A DNA stretch of 49,192 nucleotides from a virus. Position 1 is the stretch's first letter; every line of letters begins with the position of its first letter. The notes below the pieces were generated by a model, which did not search any database, had not been told where the DNA came from, and saw only the letters and a list, made by a program, of their open reading frames with translations. Both the position numbers and the translations under genes were made by a program. Below, in pieces: positions 1-10,300 of the stretch. The DNA lies in IMG/VR virus record IMGVR_UViG_3300030451_001059, positions 1-49,192 of that record; one strand, written 5' to 3'.

Positions 1-690
1 AATATCCTGAACTTGTTCAGTGGTTAGTTGAGTATTGGTATCTGTGGCAGCAAGTGTTAGTGTTCCTGCCGCATCATCATAAGTTTTGGTTATGTTAGCA
101 CCTGCTACGATTACACCTGCCACAAAGTCCTCGACTTGCTCTTGAGTTAGTTGGGTATTCGTGTCTGTGGAAACGAAGTTTAGTTTACCGTTAGTGTCAT
201 CATAGGTAACGGCTATGTTAGTTTCAGTGCCACCATCTACCATTCCACCTACGATATCCTGTACCTGTTCTGTGGAAAGTTGAGTGTTAGTATCAGTTCC
301 TGTAATGGTTACTGCACCTGTTGAACTATCAATCGAGATGTTGCTTCCAGCGACAATCGAAGTAACACCTGCGTTGGTTAGTGTGACATCACCTGATGTC
401 CCTCCGCCCGATAATCCAGTACCTGCAATCACTCTAGTTATGTCTCCAACTTCCGTAGTGAAACCCTGTGCTGCTATGTAATCGAATACAGCATCACCAG
501 TGACTAGGTTAGCATTACCGTCAGCAACTGAGCCACTTGTTGCGGCTATCGTGGAGTCGAATGACAAAGTTCCATCGTCATTGATTGTGATTGTCTTAGT
601 AGAATTATCAGCACCAGTGAATTCTATCTTTGGCTTTGCAGTCTGTCCTGTGTTTGGTGTAATTAGAATGTCCTTGTCCGAGTTAGCCAT
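1..690 (-). CDS. Tail fibre-like repeat protein, partial (C-terminus beyond the window)
   Basis: This is an open frame of 230 codons that starts at ATG 690 and runs off the left edge without a stop. The start overlaps the TGA of the upstream fibre gene by one base (TGATG), so the two are translationally coupled. The protein is rich in Thr, Ser, Asn, Asp and Gly with almost no charged helical stretches, as in beta-rich fibre shafts. From residue 132 it holds a repeat beginning TDTNTQL, followed by a Glu-Gln-Val helix-like segment and a Val-Thr-Tyr-Asp-Asp strand. Copies start at residues 132, 175 and 216, a period of 41-43 residues. A diverged copy sits in the neighbouring 2091-residue fibre. 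A role as a distal fibre or adhesin is inferred from composition, repeats and position after the baseplate genes. Confidence 0.8.
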   Translation of the reverse strand, partial: MANSDKDILITPNTGQTAKPKIEFTGADNSTKTITINDDGTLSFDSTIAATSGSVADGNANLVTGDAVFDYIAAQGFTTEVGDITRVIAGTGLSGGGTSGDVTLTNAGVTSIVAGSNISIDSSTGAVTITGTDTNTQLSTEQVQDIVGGMVDGGTETNIAVTYDDTNGKLNFVSTDTNTQLTQEQVEDFVAGVIVAGANITKTYDDAAGTLTLAATDTNTQLTTEQVQDI

Positions 691-3600
691 CAGTATTCAA
701 CCTCCATCTTTCCAACATCCTTCCTCTCACCATGAATCAGATAGAAACAGTCAATGCCCTCATCTGCTGCATTAGCCACGAACACTTGGTTGTCTTCTAT
801 CTTTTCTACATAGAGCATTTGGAAGTCGCCATTAGCAGTCAATTGAACACTGATTGTATCTTCATCAACTAACTCTGTCCAATATTCAGGTAGTTGTATT
901 ACGTTTCCTTCTAGTCTGCCTCTGTGATATACACCATGTTCCGGCCCTTCAAGAGAACCATGTTGCAGTGTCTTTCCTTCTTGTGTAGGATGTGGAATAA
1001 CGAAAGACTTAGTTTGTGCAGCAAATGAGCCTTCTACTTGTAGTTTGTATCCGGGGCTTGCAGTGCCAATACCAACACGGTTGTTTGTGCTGTCTATCTT
1101 GAAGGTGTTAGTATCTACTGTTACATCTCCCGATACAGTTAGAGAGGATAGTGTTCCAACGCTTGTGATTCCTGACTGTGCTGCATTTACATTCAGTGTG
1201 TCTCCACTTAGAGTCAACCCTGTTCCAGCAGTTAGGTTAGTATCATCTGAGATGTCTATTGGGTCAACTGTGATTGCTTGTCCACTAATGCTCAGATAGT
1301 TTCCACTACCAGTTAGTGTGACATTCGTTGAGTTATCTGTGCCAGCAGCATCAACACCTAATGCACTTCTAGCCGCAGATGCTGAAGTAGCCCCAGTTCC
1401 TCCCAGTGAGATAGGCACAGTTCCAGCAGTGATAGCCTGTCCTGAGATACTGAGATAGTTGTTTGACACAGATGCAAGAGTCACATCTGTTGAGTTATCA
1501 GTCCCTGCGACATCCACATTTAAGTTGGTTCTAGCATTGGATTGCTGTGTTCCACTAAGTCCCTGTGAAGCCGTATCAACTCTCAATCTGTTTCCTAGAG
1601 CAGTTGTTACAGTATTGGAGAAGTTAGTGTCATCGTTTATCGCTGCTGCTAGTTCATTCAATGTGTTCAAGGTAGCAGGAGCAGAATCTATTAGACTCAC
1701 TACTTGGTTATCCACATAAGTCTTGATTGATTGTTGAGTAGCGAGATGTGTATCGGAGTTTGAGTTCAAGTTATCTTCATCAAGAACTGGAACTACAAAG
1801 TCAAGTGTACCATCCCCATCTTGATATGTTACTGTAATGAATGTCTCAGTATTGCCTGTGACCATTCCACCAACGAAGTCCTCAATCTCCTCTTGTGTTC
1901 TCTTTACCTCTGTCTCGGTAGCAGTGTTGATATGTGTTACATGACCATTAGCATCAACGGTAATGTCCTGTATGTATGTTCTTCCACTGTTGTTGCTACT
2001 GTTTGCTGCTGATATGTCAGGATGCCCTGAAGCATCAACTGCAACTACTGTGTAAGTTCCTGCACCAGTTCTTTTCAGTAGTCCGTTAGATGTGAAGTCA
2101 GAATCCATCACTGCTCCTGCTGCCGCTACATTTGTTGCATCAGTTACATCAGCACCATTCTCTACATTCAACATGTTTCTAGCAATAGCAGCACTAACTG
2201 ACCCTACATTCCCTGTTCCACTGTCACTCCTAGCAATGAATGCAGGGCCAGTTAATGTTGGTAGTTTGTCAAATGCGACAGCATTGCTTGCTATCATCGA
2301 TGTTGTTACTTTATCATCACCAATTGATGTGACACCTGAACCTGTCATAGTGATGTCACCTGACATTGCATAGTTGTGGAAGTCACCACCATCTCCAATC
2401 AGGATATGCGTTTGGGTTGCTACTACGTTGTCATCAAATACGCTTATCTTAGCAGGAGTAACCGTATCATCAGCAATCTTAGGGGTGGTGACTGCTCCAT
2501 CTGCTATTCTCACTGTTATTACAGCATCATCTGCTAGTCTAGTGCTTGAAACAGCACCTGCCGCTATCTTAGCACCAGTGACAGCACCATCTGCTATCTT
2601 GGCAGTCTGAACAGCATTGTTTACTATCTTGGCAGTTGATATTGAGTTTGCTGCCATCATAGTTTGAGTTACGCTTCCTGTACCGCCATTTGTAATCAGA
2701 GTTCCACTTTCGTTTGGTAGGAAGATTTGCCTATCTGCTGTGGGGTCAATTATCGTTAGTGTGGTTTCAGCGTCATTATCAGTAGCACCCTCAAAGACGA
2801 AGGCATTCTGAACATCTACCTTAGTTTGATTCACTGTTGTAGTTGTTCCATCAACAAAGAGATTGCCCCTAACCCTAACAGTAGTGTCATTACCAGCATC
2901 ACCAATGAGTAGAGTATCATCCTGATTGAGAAGTCCAAGAGCAGCGACAACATTCGCTTTGTCAGTGACATCTGCTGAAGCCTCGATTGCTGCGAGTTTA
3001 TCAAACTGGTCGTCAGTCATCAGACCATGAGTAGATGTTGTTGCATCAGGTATTGTTGTCGTTAGAGTATTACCATCCGTTTTTGCTAGAGATAATGTGT
3101 TTCCACTGAAAGAAACACCATTTATCAACGGCTGTGACAAATCCATTATTATTCTCTCATTGATTCTACTGACACTGATATTGTTACTACCTTCAAAGTT
3201 TACAGAAGTGAAACTTCCATCAGTTCCTGTTAGTTTCAATCTCTTTGTGTTAGTGCTTCCATCCTCAACAGAGAAGGTATATTGTGTGTCATTTGCATCG
3301 AATGAAGTTAAATCAACATACGCTTTCACAGCCTTAGCAGATGGGATAGTATCATGGTTGCTACTTACAGAAGTGATATCTGTATCTAGAGCAGTTATTC
3401 CAGCAAGGTCTGCGATAGTAGCAGATGTAGTTAGGTAGTTACCAGCCGCTTGCTTTGCATTTAGTTGAGTCTGTATAGAAGATGTCACTCCATCTAGATA
3501 ATTAATCTCAGCAGCAGATACTCCCGTCACCCCATCTAGGATGTTTATTTCCGCAGCAGATGCAGTGATACTTAGGTCACTAAGGCTCTCTATCTTAGAA

Positions 3601-6600
3601 CTCAATGCAGTTGTCAATCCTGTGACTTTACTTTGTGCGATAGCCAACAGTTTGTCATTCTCAATAGAACCAGCGAGTTGTGCGTTGCTTATACCACCGG
3701 ATTTTACTGTGACTGCTCCGCTACTAACGTCAAAGTCAGCACTAGCAAATGATGCAACGCCCTTGTTCGATGCAGTGGCTTCTTCTGCATCTATTGTGAG
3801 AGTGCCACCACTGTCGTTGTATGTGGTTGTGATTCCCTCTCCATCTACAATTAGAGCATTGACCCTATCATCCACTCTCTCATCCGTGTAGTACAGATTT
3901 GCACCCTCGGCTACATTGGCGGTAGTTAGAGTGATACTTCCACCTAGAGCAACGGTGCTACCATTTACTGTGACAGATGAATTAGTAAGTTTGCTGTTTG
4001 CTATACTTCCGGCTAGTTGAGCGTTAGTGACTGAGATGTTACTGACATTAGTTGCGAAGTTAGCACCTGCTGTTGCACCTGTCTCTATTCCTGCTAACTT
4101 AGTATTCAAGGCAGATGTGAAGTTGACATCTGACTGTGTATCAGCAGATAGAACACCTGTAACTGCGTTAATTGTTAGGTTGCTACCTACCTTTATTCCA
4201 CCAAGGGTAGATGCCGAAGCATTGGGTAGATTGAAGTTATTGGCATTTGCCTCTATCCCATCTAACTTGGACTTCAATGTGTTTGTGAAGTTGTTCTGTG
4301 TTAGTCCACCATCACCAACACTGTATGTTGTATCAGTGACTGTTTCTGTTGCTGATGTCAGATTGGTTATGTGTCCATTTGAATCCAAGGTTATTGACTG
4401 AATGTAGGTTCTACTTCCTGAGTTGTCAACGCTGCTGGCTGCACCGGAAATCGTGGGGTGTGCTGTGAGGAATCCACTGTTTGAGTTGTCATAGTTAGCC
4501 AAGTCTCCATCTACGTTCAGTGTGTCACCGCTCAATGAAATGCGACTTCCTGCGACTAGATTGGTATCATCTGATATGTCAATCTCACCAACTGTAATCT
4601 GTTGACCATTCAGAGTTAGATAATCCCTGCTTCCTGCTAATGTGACATTTGTTGAATTGTCTGTTCCACTGACATCTACTTGCAGGAGACTCCTAGCAGC
4701 AGACGCTGAGAGAGTTTCAACAGAGCCAGCGTTACTACTGCTCCTACCAAGTACAACTCCTGAGTCTACGTTCTGTATCTTGTCAAAGGTGACAGCATCA
4801 TCTGCTATCCTTGCGGTGGCAAACGTGCCACTCGTAATCTTGCTTGTAGCGAGGCTAGGAATACGAGCATCTGCAAATGTCCCACTAGTTATCTTGCTTG
4901 CTGCTAAGTTTGGAACGTCTGACGCTGCTATCTGAGCAAACACATTCGACAGGTTGATTTTCTTCAACCCACTACCAGTGTCACTATACATCAGGAAATC
5001 ATTTGTCTTGTGTATCCCATTCTCAGTGCTTAGTTCAGCGATGTCTACATTCACTGTTGCACCTGAGTTAGACAATCCTGAGCCGAAGGTTAGACTCGCT
5101 TGCTTTCCTGCTAAGTCTGAAGTCAAGTTTGTTATTTTGGATTGAGCAATGCTTCCTGCTAGTTTTGCATTCGTAACTGCACCATCAACTATGACAGCAG
5201 TGCCTACTGCATTGTTTGCCATAAGAGCAGCCGTGATTTGGTCATCGTCAATATGAGCAGTTAGAATTGCATCGTCAGCAATCTTAGCGGAGGTCACAGC
5301 GTCATTTGCTAGTTTAGCAGTAGTGACATCGGAATCTGCAATCTTACCAGTTGTTACACTTAGGTTTGCTAGTTGTGTAGTGCCTACTGATGCACTTTGT
5401 ATTTCAGTTGCACCGACTGTATTTGCACCAATCGCAGTGGATAGCGTGACGTTTCCTGAACCATCGAAAGAAACAGCACTAGCGGTTACATCGCCTGATA
5501 GTGCAAAGTTTCTAGCATTTGCTAGAGCAGTAGCAGAGGATACAGTTCCCGTTAGATTACCAATGAATGTTCCTGCAACGAATGTCTCAGAGCCAACTGT
5601 CCATCTTCCTGCACTTTCATCCCAAAATAGTGTCTTGTTGGTTTGGTTTCCTCTCTCTACTTCTATACCAGCGTCTTGTGATGGTGTGCCTGTCTCATCT
5701 GAGTTTAGAGTGATTATGCTATCTCCTATGTTGACAGTGTTTGAGTTGACTGTTGTTGTGCTTCCTGAAATGGTTAGATTACCACCAACAGTCAGATTAC
5801 CCACACTAATATTGTCATTCGTATCACCAAGGCTGAAATCTCCTAGACTCACACTGTCCAAAGCAGTCGTTACATTGTCTGTATCTGTGACATCTGCACC
5901 CGCTTCAATACCAAGCATGGTCACTAGATTGGCAGGGGTTATCTCCTCTATGTTTCCAGCACCGGAGGAGTCCCTTCCTAGTATTCGATTTGTAGCAGAT
6001 ACGTTCTGCATCTTGGCGTATGTGATTGCATCATTAGCCACATCTGCTGTTGCGATTGTTCCATCTGCTATCATGGCTGATGTGACTTGCACCTCTTCGA
6101 CTGTTCCAGTGGAAGCCTTTCCTAAGACTCGGTTTGCTGTGCCAATGTCTTGTATCTTATCGTAGGTCACTGCATCACTTGCAATCTTAGCAGTTGTCAC
6201 GTTGTTATTTGCAATCTTATTAGTCGTGACAGCATTGGTTGCTAACTTCTCCTCTGCAACTGCTCCGTTGGTTATCTTAGCAGTAGTCACTGCATTGTCT
6301 GCTAAGTTAGTATCATCTAGACTAGTGAGTTCACTGGTTAGTGCCAATGTTCCAGTGCTAGATGGTAGTGTAATAGTAGCAGAGCCTTTGGTCAGTGTTC
6401 CATCATTGTTGATTCGCATTGTCTCAGAACCACTGTTGATTGCGGAGAACTGTCGAGTTGATTGTGGGTAGAATAGGAACTGATGGTCTCTATCCGTAGC
6501 ATCGTTTGCATCTCCTGTATCTACCTTTATCACGATTAGTGGTATGTCTCCACCTTTCAATTCTGCAACAGTAGCAGCACCTGCTGTTTGCTTTCCAGTG

Positions 6601-6965
6601 ACTTCACCGAATCTCCATTTCAATGTGTTAGCAGTTTCACCGCTTTCTGTTCCATCACAAACGACAATCAAACCATACCAGTCATTTGTGTTTGCACTTA
6701 TTTGAGCAGTAGTGGTTGTTAATGTAGCACCTGATACGCTTACTAACTTACCATCTCTCAGAACCTTACCTGCTGCGACTTGAAACGAAGTAGTTGTTCC
6801 ACCATCAACTTGTGTTAATCCGAATCCATCTACCCCTCTGTTCTCACCAGTGGCAGCGTGTAGTGCCTTGATGATTCCTGAGTGTATGTTGTCTGTTCCA
6901 TCCTTCAGTTGTGTGCTAGATGGGTTGGTTGCTAGTGTTGAAATTATACCCGGATTTGTCGTCAT
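690..6965 (-). CDS. Giant tail fibre protein (2091 aa)
   Basis: This is a very long fibre built of low-complexity repeats. Short units of the type AVTTAKIADG occur in blocks near residues 215-275, 540-620, 680-740 and 1440-1505; such units are typical of trimeric phage tail-fibre shafts. Longer modules are duplicated inside the protein, for example a segment with DISDDTNL and SLSGDTLNV, and one with RTYIQ followed by D-NGH. The last ~110 residues (about 1980-2091) are a distinct folded domain: SFVIPHPTQEGKTLQHG, SLEGPEHGVYHRGRLEG, an E-Y-W-T-E-L segment and YLIHGERKD. I recognise this domain from the C-termini of fibre or structural proteins of marine T4-like cyanophages. The gene starts at ATG 6965 in a TAATG overlap with the gene before it. 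It probably mediates host contact; the receptor is unknown. Confidence 0.88.
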   Translation of the reverse strand: MTTNPGIISTLATNPSSTQLKDGTDNIHSGIIKALHAATGENRGVDGFGLTQVDGGTTTSFQVAAGKVLRDGKLVSVSGATLTTTTAQISANTNDWYGLIVVCDGTESGETANTLKWRFGEVTGKQTAGAATVAELKGGDIPLIVIKVDTGDANDATDRDHQFLFYPQSTRQFSAINSGSETMRINNDGTLTKGSATITLPSSTGTLALTSELTSLDDTNLADNAVTTAKITNGAVAEEKLATNAVTTNKIANNNVTTAKIASDAVTYDKIQDIGTANRVLGKASTGTVEEVQVTSAMIADGTIATADVANDAITYAKMQNVSATNRILGRDSSGAGNIEEITPANLVTMLGIEAGADVTDTDNVTTALDSVSLGDFSLGDTNDNISVGNLTVGGNLTISGSTTTVNSNTVNIGDSIITLNSDETGTPSQDAGIEVERGNQTNKTLFWDESAGRWTVGSETFVAGTFIGNLTGTVSSATALANARNFALSGDVTASAVSFDGSGNVTLSTAIGANTVGATEIQSASVGTTQLANLSVTTGKIADSDVTTAKLANDAVTSAKIADDAILTAHIDDDQITAALMANNAVGTAVIVDGAVTNAKLAGSIAQSKITNLTSDLAGKQASLTFGSGLSNSGATVNVDIAELSTENGIHKTNDFLMYSDTGSGLKKINLSNVFAQIAASDVPNLAASKITSGTFADARIPSLATSKITSGTFATARIADDAVTFDKIQNVDSGVVLGRSSSNAGSVETLSASAARSLLQVDVSGTDNSTNVTLAGSRDYLTLNGQQITVGEIDISDDTNLVAGSRISLSGDTLNVDGDLANYDNSNSGFLTAHPTISGAASSVDNSGSRTYIQSITLDSNGHITNLTSATETVTDTTYSVGDGGLTQNNFTNTLKSKLDGIEANANNFNLPNASASTLGGIKVGSNLTINAVTGVLSADTQSDVNFTSALNTKLAGIETGATAGANFATNVSNISVTNAQLAGSIANSKLTNSSVTVNGSTVALGGSITLTTANVAEGANLYYTDERVDDRVNALIVDGEGITTTYNDSGGTLTIDAEEATASNKGVASFASADFDVSSGAVTVKSGGISNAQLAGSIENDKLLAIAQSKVTGLTTALSSKIESLSDLSITASAAEINILDGVTGVSAAEINYLDGVTSSIQTQLNAKQAAGNYLTTSATIADLAGITALDTDITSVSSNHDTIPSAKAVKAYVDLTSFDANDTQYTFSVEDGSTNTKRLKLTGTDGSFTSVNFEGSNNISVSRINERIIMDLSQPLINGVSFSGNTLSLAKTDGNTLTTTIPDATTSTHGLMTDDQFDKLAAIEASADVTDKANVVAALGLLNQDDTLLIGDAGNDTTVRVRGNLFVDGTTTTVNQTKVDVQNAFVFEGATDNDAETTLTIIDPTADRQIFLPNESGTLITNGGTGSVTQTMMAANSISTAKIVNNAVQTAKIADGAVTGAKIAAGAVSSTRLADDAVITVRIADGAVTTPKIADDTVTPAKISVFDDNVVATQTHILIGDGGDFHNYAMSGDITMTGSGVTSIGDDKVTTSMIASNAVAFDKLPTLTGPAFIARSDSGTGNVGSVSAAIARNMLNVENGADVTDATNVAAAGAVMDSDFTSNGLLKRTGAGTYTVVAVDASGHPDISAANSSNNSGRTYIQDITVDANGHVTHINTATETEVKRTQEEIEDFVGGMVTGNTETFITVTYQDGDGTLDFVVPVLDEDNLNSNSDTHLATQQSIKTYVDNQVVSLIDSAPATLNTLNELAAAINDDTNFSNTVTTALGNRLRVDTASQGLSGTQQSNARTNLNVDVAGTDNSTDVTLASVSNNYLSISGQAITAGTVPISLGGTGATSASAARSALGVDAAGTDNSTNVTLTGSGNYLSISGQAITVDPIDISDDTNLTAGTGLTLSGDTLNVNAAQSGITSVGTLSSLTVSGDVTVDTNTFKIDSTNNRVGIGTASPGYKLQVEGSFAAQTKSFVIPHPTQEGKTLQHGSLEGPEHGVYHRGRLEGNVIQLPEYWTELVDEDTISVQLTANGDFQMLYVEKIEDNQVFVANAADEGIDCFYLIHGERKDVGKMEVEY

Positions 6966-7321
6966 TAGTTACCCACCTCTACTCGTATTGTAAACGAAAC
7001 CGTATCTCCACTGGCTACAACACCAGTATTCGTGAAAGTGACTCGGCTCAATAACGTGCCGTTTCCGTTTGTTGTTCCTGTGACAAAGATGCCTATTTCA
7101 GAAGCACCCGAAGGAGGAATCTGCGCTCCTGTGAAATCGACATTGTATATCAGAGTAGAACCCACTACTGTTGGAGTCTGACCAGTCTTCTGAAAGAAGA
7201 AGTTGTTCAATCCTGTTTGGCTTGCTGATGTGCTATCTCCACCATCTCCTATGGCAATAACATTGTATTGTCCCGCTATTAGTGTCGCTACTGCATTTGC
7301 TCCTTCGTTTACTACTGTCAT
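6965..7321 (-). CDS. Small baseplate- or fibre-associated beta protein (118 aa)
   Basis: The product is small, Gly/Thr/Val rich and has no recognisable enzyme motif. It has an N-terminal segment (VVNEGANAVATLIAGQYNVI) and a C-terminal strand pattern ending SFTIRVEVGN, consistent with a beta-sandwich. ATG 7321 is preferred over an in-frame TTG two codons earlier because a GAGGATT-like ribosome binding site lies upstream at suitable spacing. It lies between the giant hub protein and the giant fibre, and its stop overlaps the fibre start (TAATG). A role as a fibre-attachment or baseplate accessory protein is plausible from position only. I do not recognise the family. Confidence 0.7.
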   Translation of the reverse strand: MTVVNEGANAVATLIAGQYNVIAIGDGGDSTSASQTGLNNFFFQKTGQTPTVVGSTLIYNVDFTGAQIPPSGASEIGIFVTGTTNGNGTLLSRVTFTNTGVVASGDTVSFTIRVEVGN

Positions 7322-7323
7322 CT

Positions 7324-10300
7324 TCAATCCTCACTTGTGTAATATCCTATAACCTGTCCTGCTGTTGTCTCAAATCCTAATGTCTCACCAAATCCAAACA
7401 GGTCATCGAAGCCCATGTTGGCTGTCTCACCTGTTCCTGTGATTGTGTACTGTACTAATGTAGTCTTTAACGATATAGAGTCGGTTATCGTTTTTCCAGT
7501 GGAAACCTGTTGTGAGTTCCTACTGAACAACGTGGAACTTGAAGCACTCTGTTGTGTGCCAATTTCGGATAGCCTTTCTGCTATCGTCTTGTCGAATGTG
7601 CCTACTGTCATGGTCAGTGTCGGTGTTAGAACGTTCTCTATCTCAAATATGATGTAGTCATTGGGGGGAATGTCATATTGTGGGAAGTCTAGGAAAACAA
7701 CGTCTCCTGCCTCTAGTGTTTCAAGTCCTTTCTTCTCAACATTCAATGTTATCTTTCTAGCATCGGATGAGTGGAGTTCTAGAAGTTCAATCGCTTTCAC
7801 CTTAGCATCTGTAATGCTTCTGATGTTAGCATCAACGAATTTAATGTGAGTTCCAGCGTCATCACTAGCAACACTTGTCTTGATTCTATCACCGATAACA
7901 GTGACTTTATTGGCTTTTGCAAAAAGAGAACTATTCTTCTTTACAGAGAAGACTCTATGACTTCGATAGGAAATTGCCTGTTTTCTCAACAAGGGTGCAG
8001 AGTTTAAGTCACGAAATACCACTTTTTTGTTATTGACACGAAAATCTAAGTTCTTCTTTCCTGCTAATTTGTTTAACATTTGGAAAGCAGATGTCTGAAC
8101 GAAATTATCGGTAGACACGAATGTTTTCTTGTTGAACTTAATTATCTCATCATTAACAAGAGGAACGAACCATAAATCGACATCTGTATCAGTAGTATCT
8201 ACATCATTAACAGTGATAGTAGTTCCACTAGGGTCAGAAGCAACAACTCCAATTGGATATCCTTCATGTGTGAATATAGTGTCTCCTGCTACAATGTTCT
8301 CTACTGTGGCCTTGCAAGTAATGACATTGTTGGAGACAGAACTCACGATATTTCCAGTGAACTCTGCTTGGGTTTGAACCATATCAACATCGAGACCCGC
8401 TTCCTTTATGATACGCTCAATTTCTGTCTCTATCTCTTCACCGATAATCATACTAGTGCCAATGTGACATTTGGATATCTTGTCCAAGTCAGGTTTTCTA
8501 GACAACTCCAAGTCAATCACTTCACCAAACGATACAACTCCGTTTCCAGTGAGAGTTCCTTCGTATGTCAATTTGAATTCGTCTCTCCTGATGGATGTAG
8601 GGATATCTTTACTGGTATTCGATACTGTTATTGTCTTTCTCTCTGAGTTAGTTCCATCTGTGATGAAGCAATCAAACGTATCTCCATCTGAGAATGGTAG
8701 ATTAGCGAAGGACTGTGCTACCGAAGAAGGAACTATTCTCTGAGTGCCACTAGGGGCTGTATCTAAGTTCATCAGAACGTATGCACTGAATACTCCCTCA
8801 TTGATGTAGTTCTTAGCATGGGTTGTCTCTCCTATCGCTCCCGTTAGGAAGTTAGATGATGTCTCACTGTAATCTAATCCAGTAGAGTGAAGCCTGTTCA
8901 ACACTATCTCCTTTGGTGTGTTCTTGAATGTCGTTTCTGCTAGTCTCATTATTCGGTATCGTGGCCCTAAGCCTACTCTGAAACTACCTGATGTTTGTTC
9001 AAGTGGCAAGGCTGCATCAACAGTAATCGTATGAACGACTGAGGTGGCACTACTCTGTGTTTGATTCGTTGTGTGGCTGAGTATCTTAGCAAGGTAGCCT
9101 ATGTTTCCTCCTGATGACTGTAAGAAAGCATTTGGGTGAATATCATTGTATGCTGAATTCAATCCGCTTATATTACCAAGATTGATGTCAGCACTGTCCT
9201 CCTGTTGCCTTTCCGCAACTAGATAGTAGCCAGTTAGGTTAGGAACGAAGTTCAGCCAAGCGTGGTCAGATTGATTTGTGTTGCTTGTCGTGTTTAATGT
9301 TATAGTAATAACCTTGTTAGTTAGTCCTGAGTCTATTGATACAGCAGTTGAACTCACATCCAAGACGGGTTTTATCATCATCTGCGCTCTGTATAATCCT
9401 CCTGTATTACTGCCATCAGAAGGTGTCATAGCCTTGTGATGTGTTTTTCTCGTTGTTGTAAGTGCATCTCCTTCCATGTCAGACAGGAAGTATTGCGCCC
9501 CTGCATCAACAAAATTCTCACTGCCAATGAACTGTGATACTCCGGCTCTAGCATGAGTACCTGATAATGCGAAGGCTTTCTGATTCGTATTGTCCTTGAA
9601 AATCATGGTGTTAGGAGAATGTTGGTCTAGGTCAGTACCAGCACTGTATGAACCAAACGCAGTAACTTCATCATTAGACCCTAACAAAGCACTGGTTTGA
9701 AACATATCTCCGGGAATACTTGGCCCTTCATTGCTGACCTGCCTTATGTTTCTGAAAACACCTATGCAGTTATCGTACACATGGTCATCTCCCTCCAACC
9801 CATAACGCTGAAGTTCATCACCTGCTGATGCATTCATATCCCCATGAACTAGCCCTGCAATAACCCTTGATGAGTTCATGTAGACTCTTGATGTTGGAGC
9901 AGTAATACCGTTGGCGGTATGCCACATAGTAGGTCTGTGATACGGGCTTTGACCACAGACATCTGAATTGACACTACCAATGTTGCTATTTGTTCTACTC
10001 TCAAATGGTAATGGTAGGAAGATGCTAGGAGGATTGAACTCATCTCCTCCCGAATCCTCAAGCAAGGCATACTCAAATACGCTACCTTCGGTGCTTAGGT
10101 TTGGTCGGGCTAAATACACACTAGTAAAGTCAATGTTAGGCACATCTACTGTGTTGCCACCGACAGAGATGGAATGTGTCTTTTGGAATCCCTCATCATC
10201 GAACTTACCTATTTTCATAGACATTGGTTGGTAGTCCCTTATCAGGTAGCATGTGGTGTTCAGGTCTGCTGTGCTTCCTGTCACATTCACTAACGCTGAT

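Noticed and set aside
690-6965. Dense short repeats that could suggest a CRISPR array or minisatellite
   Set aside because: The repeats stay in one reading frame, vary in spacing and encode fibre shaft units such as AVTTAKIADG; there are no constant repeats with unique spacers.
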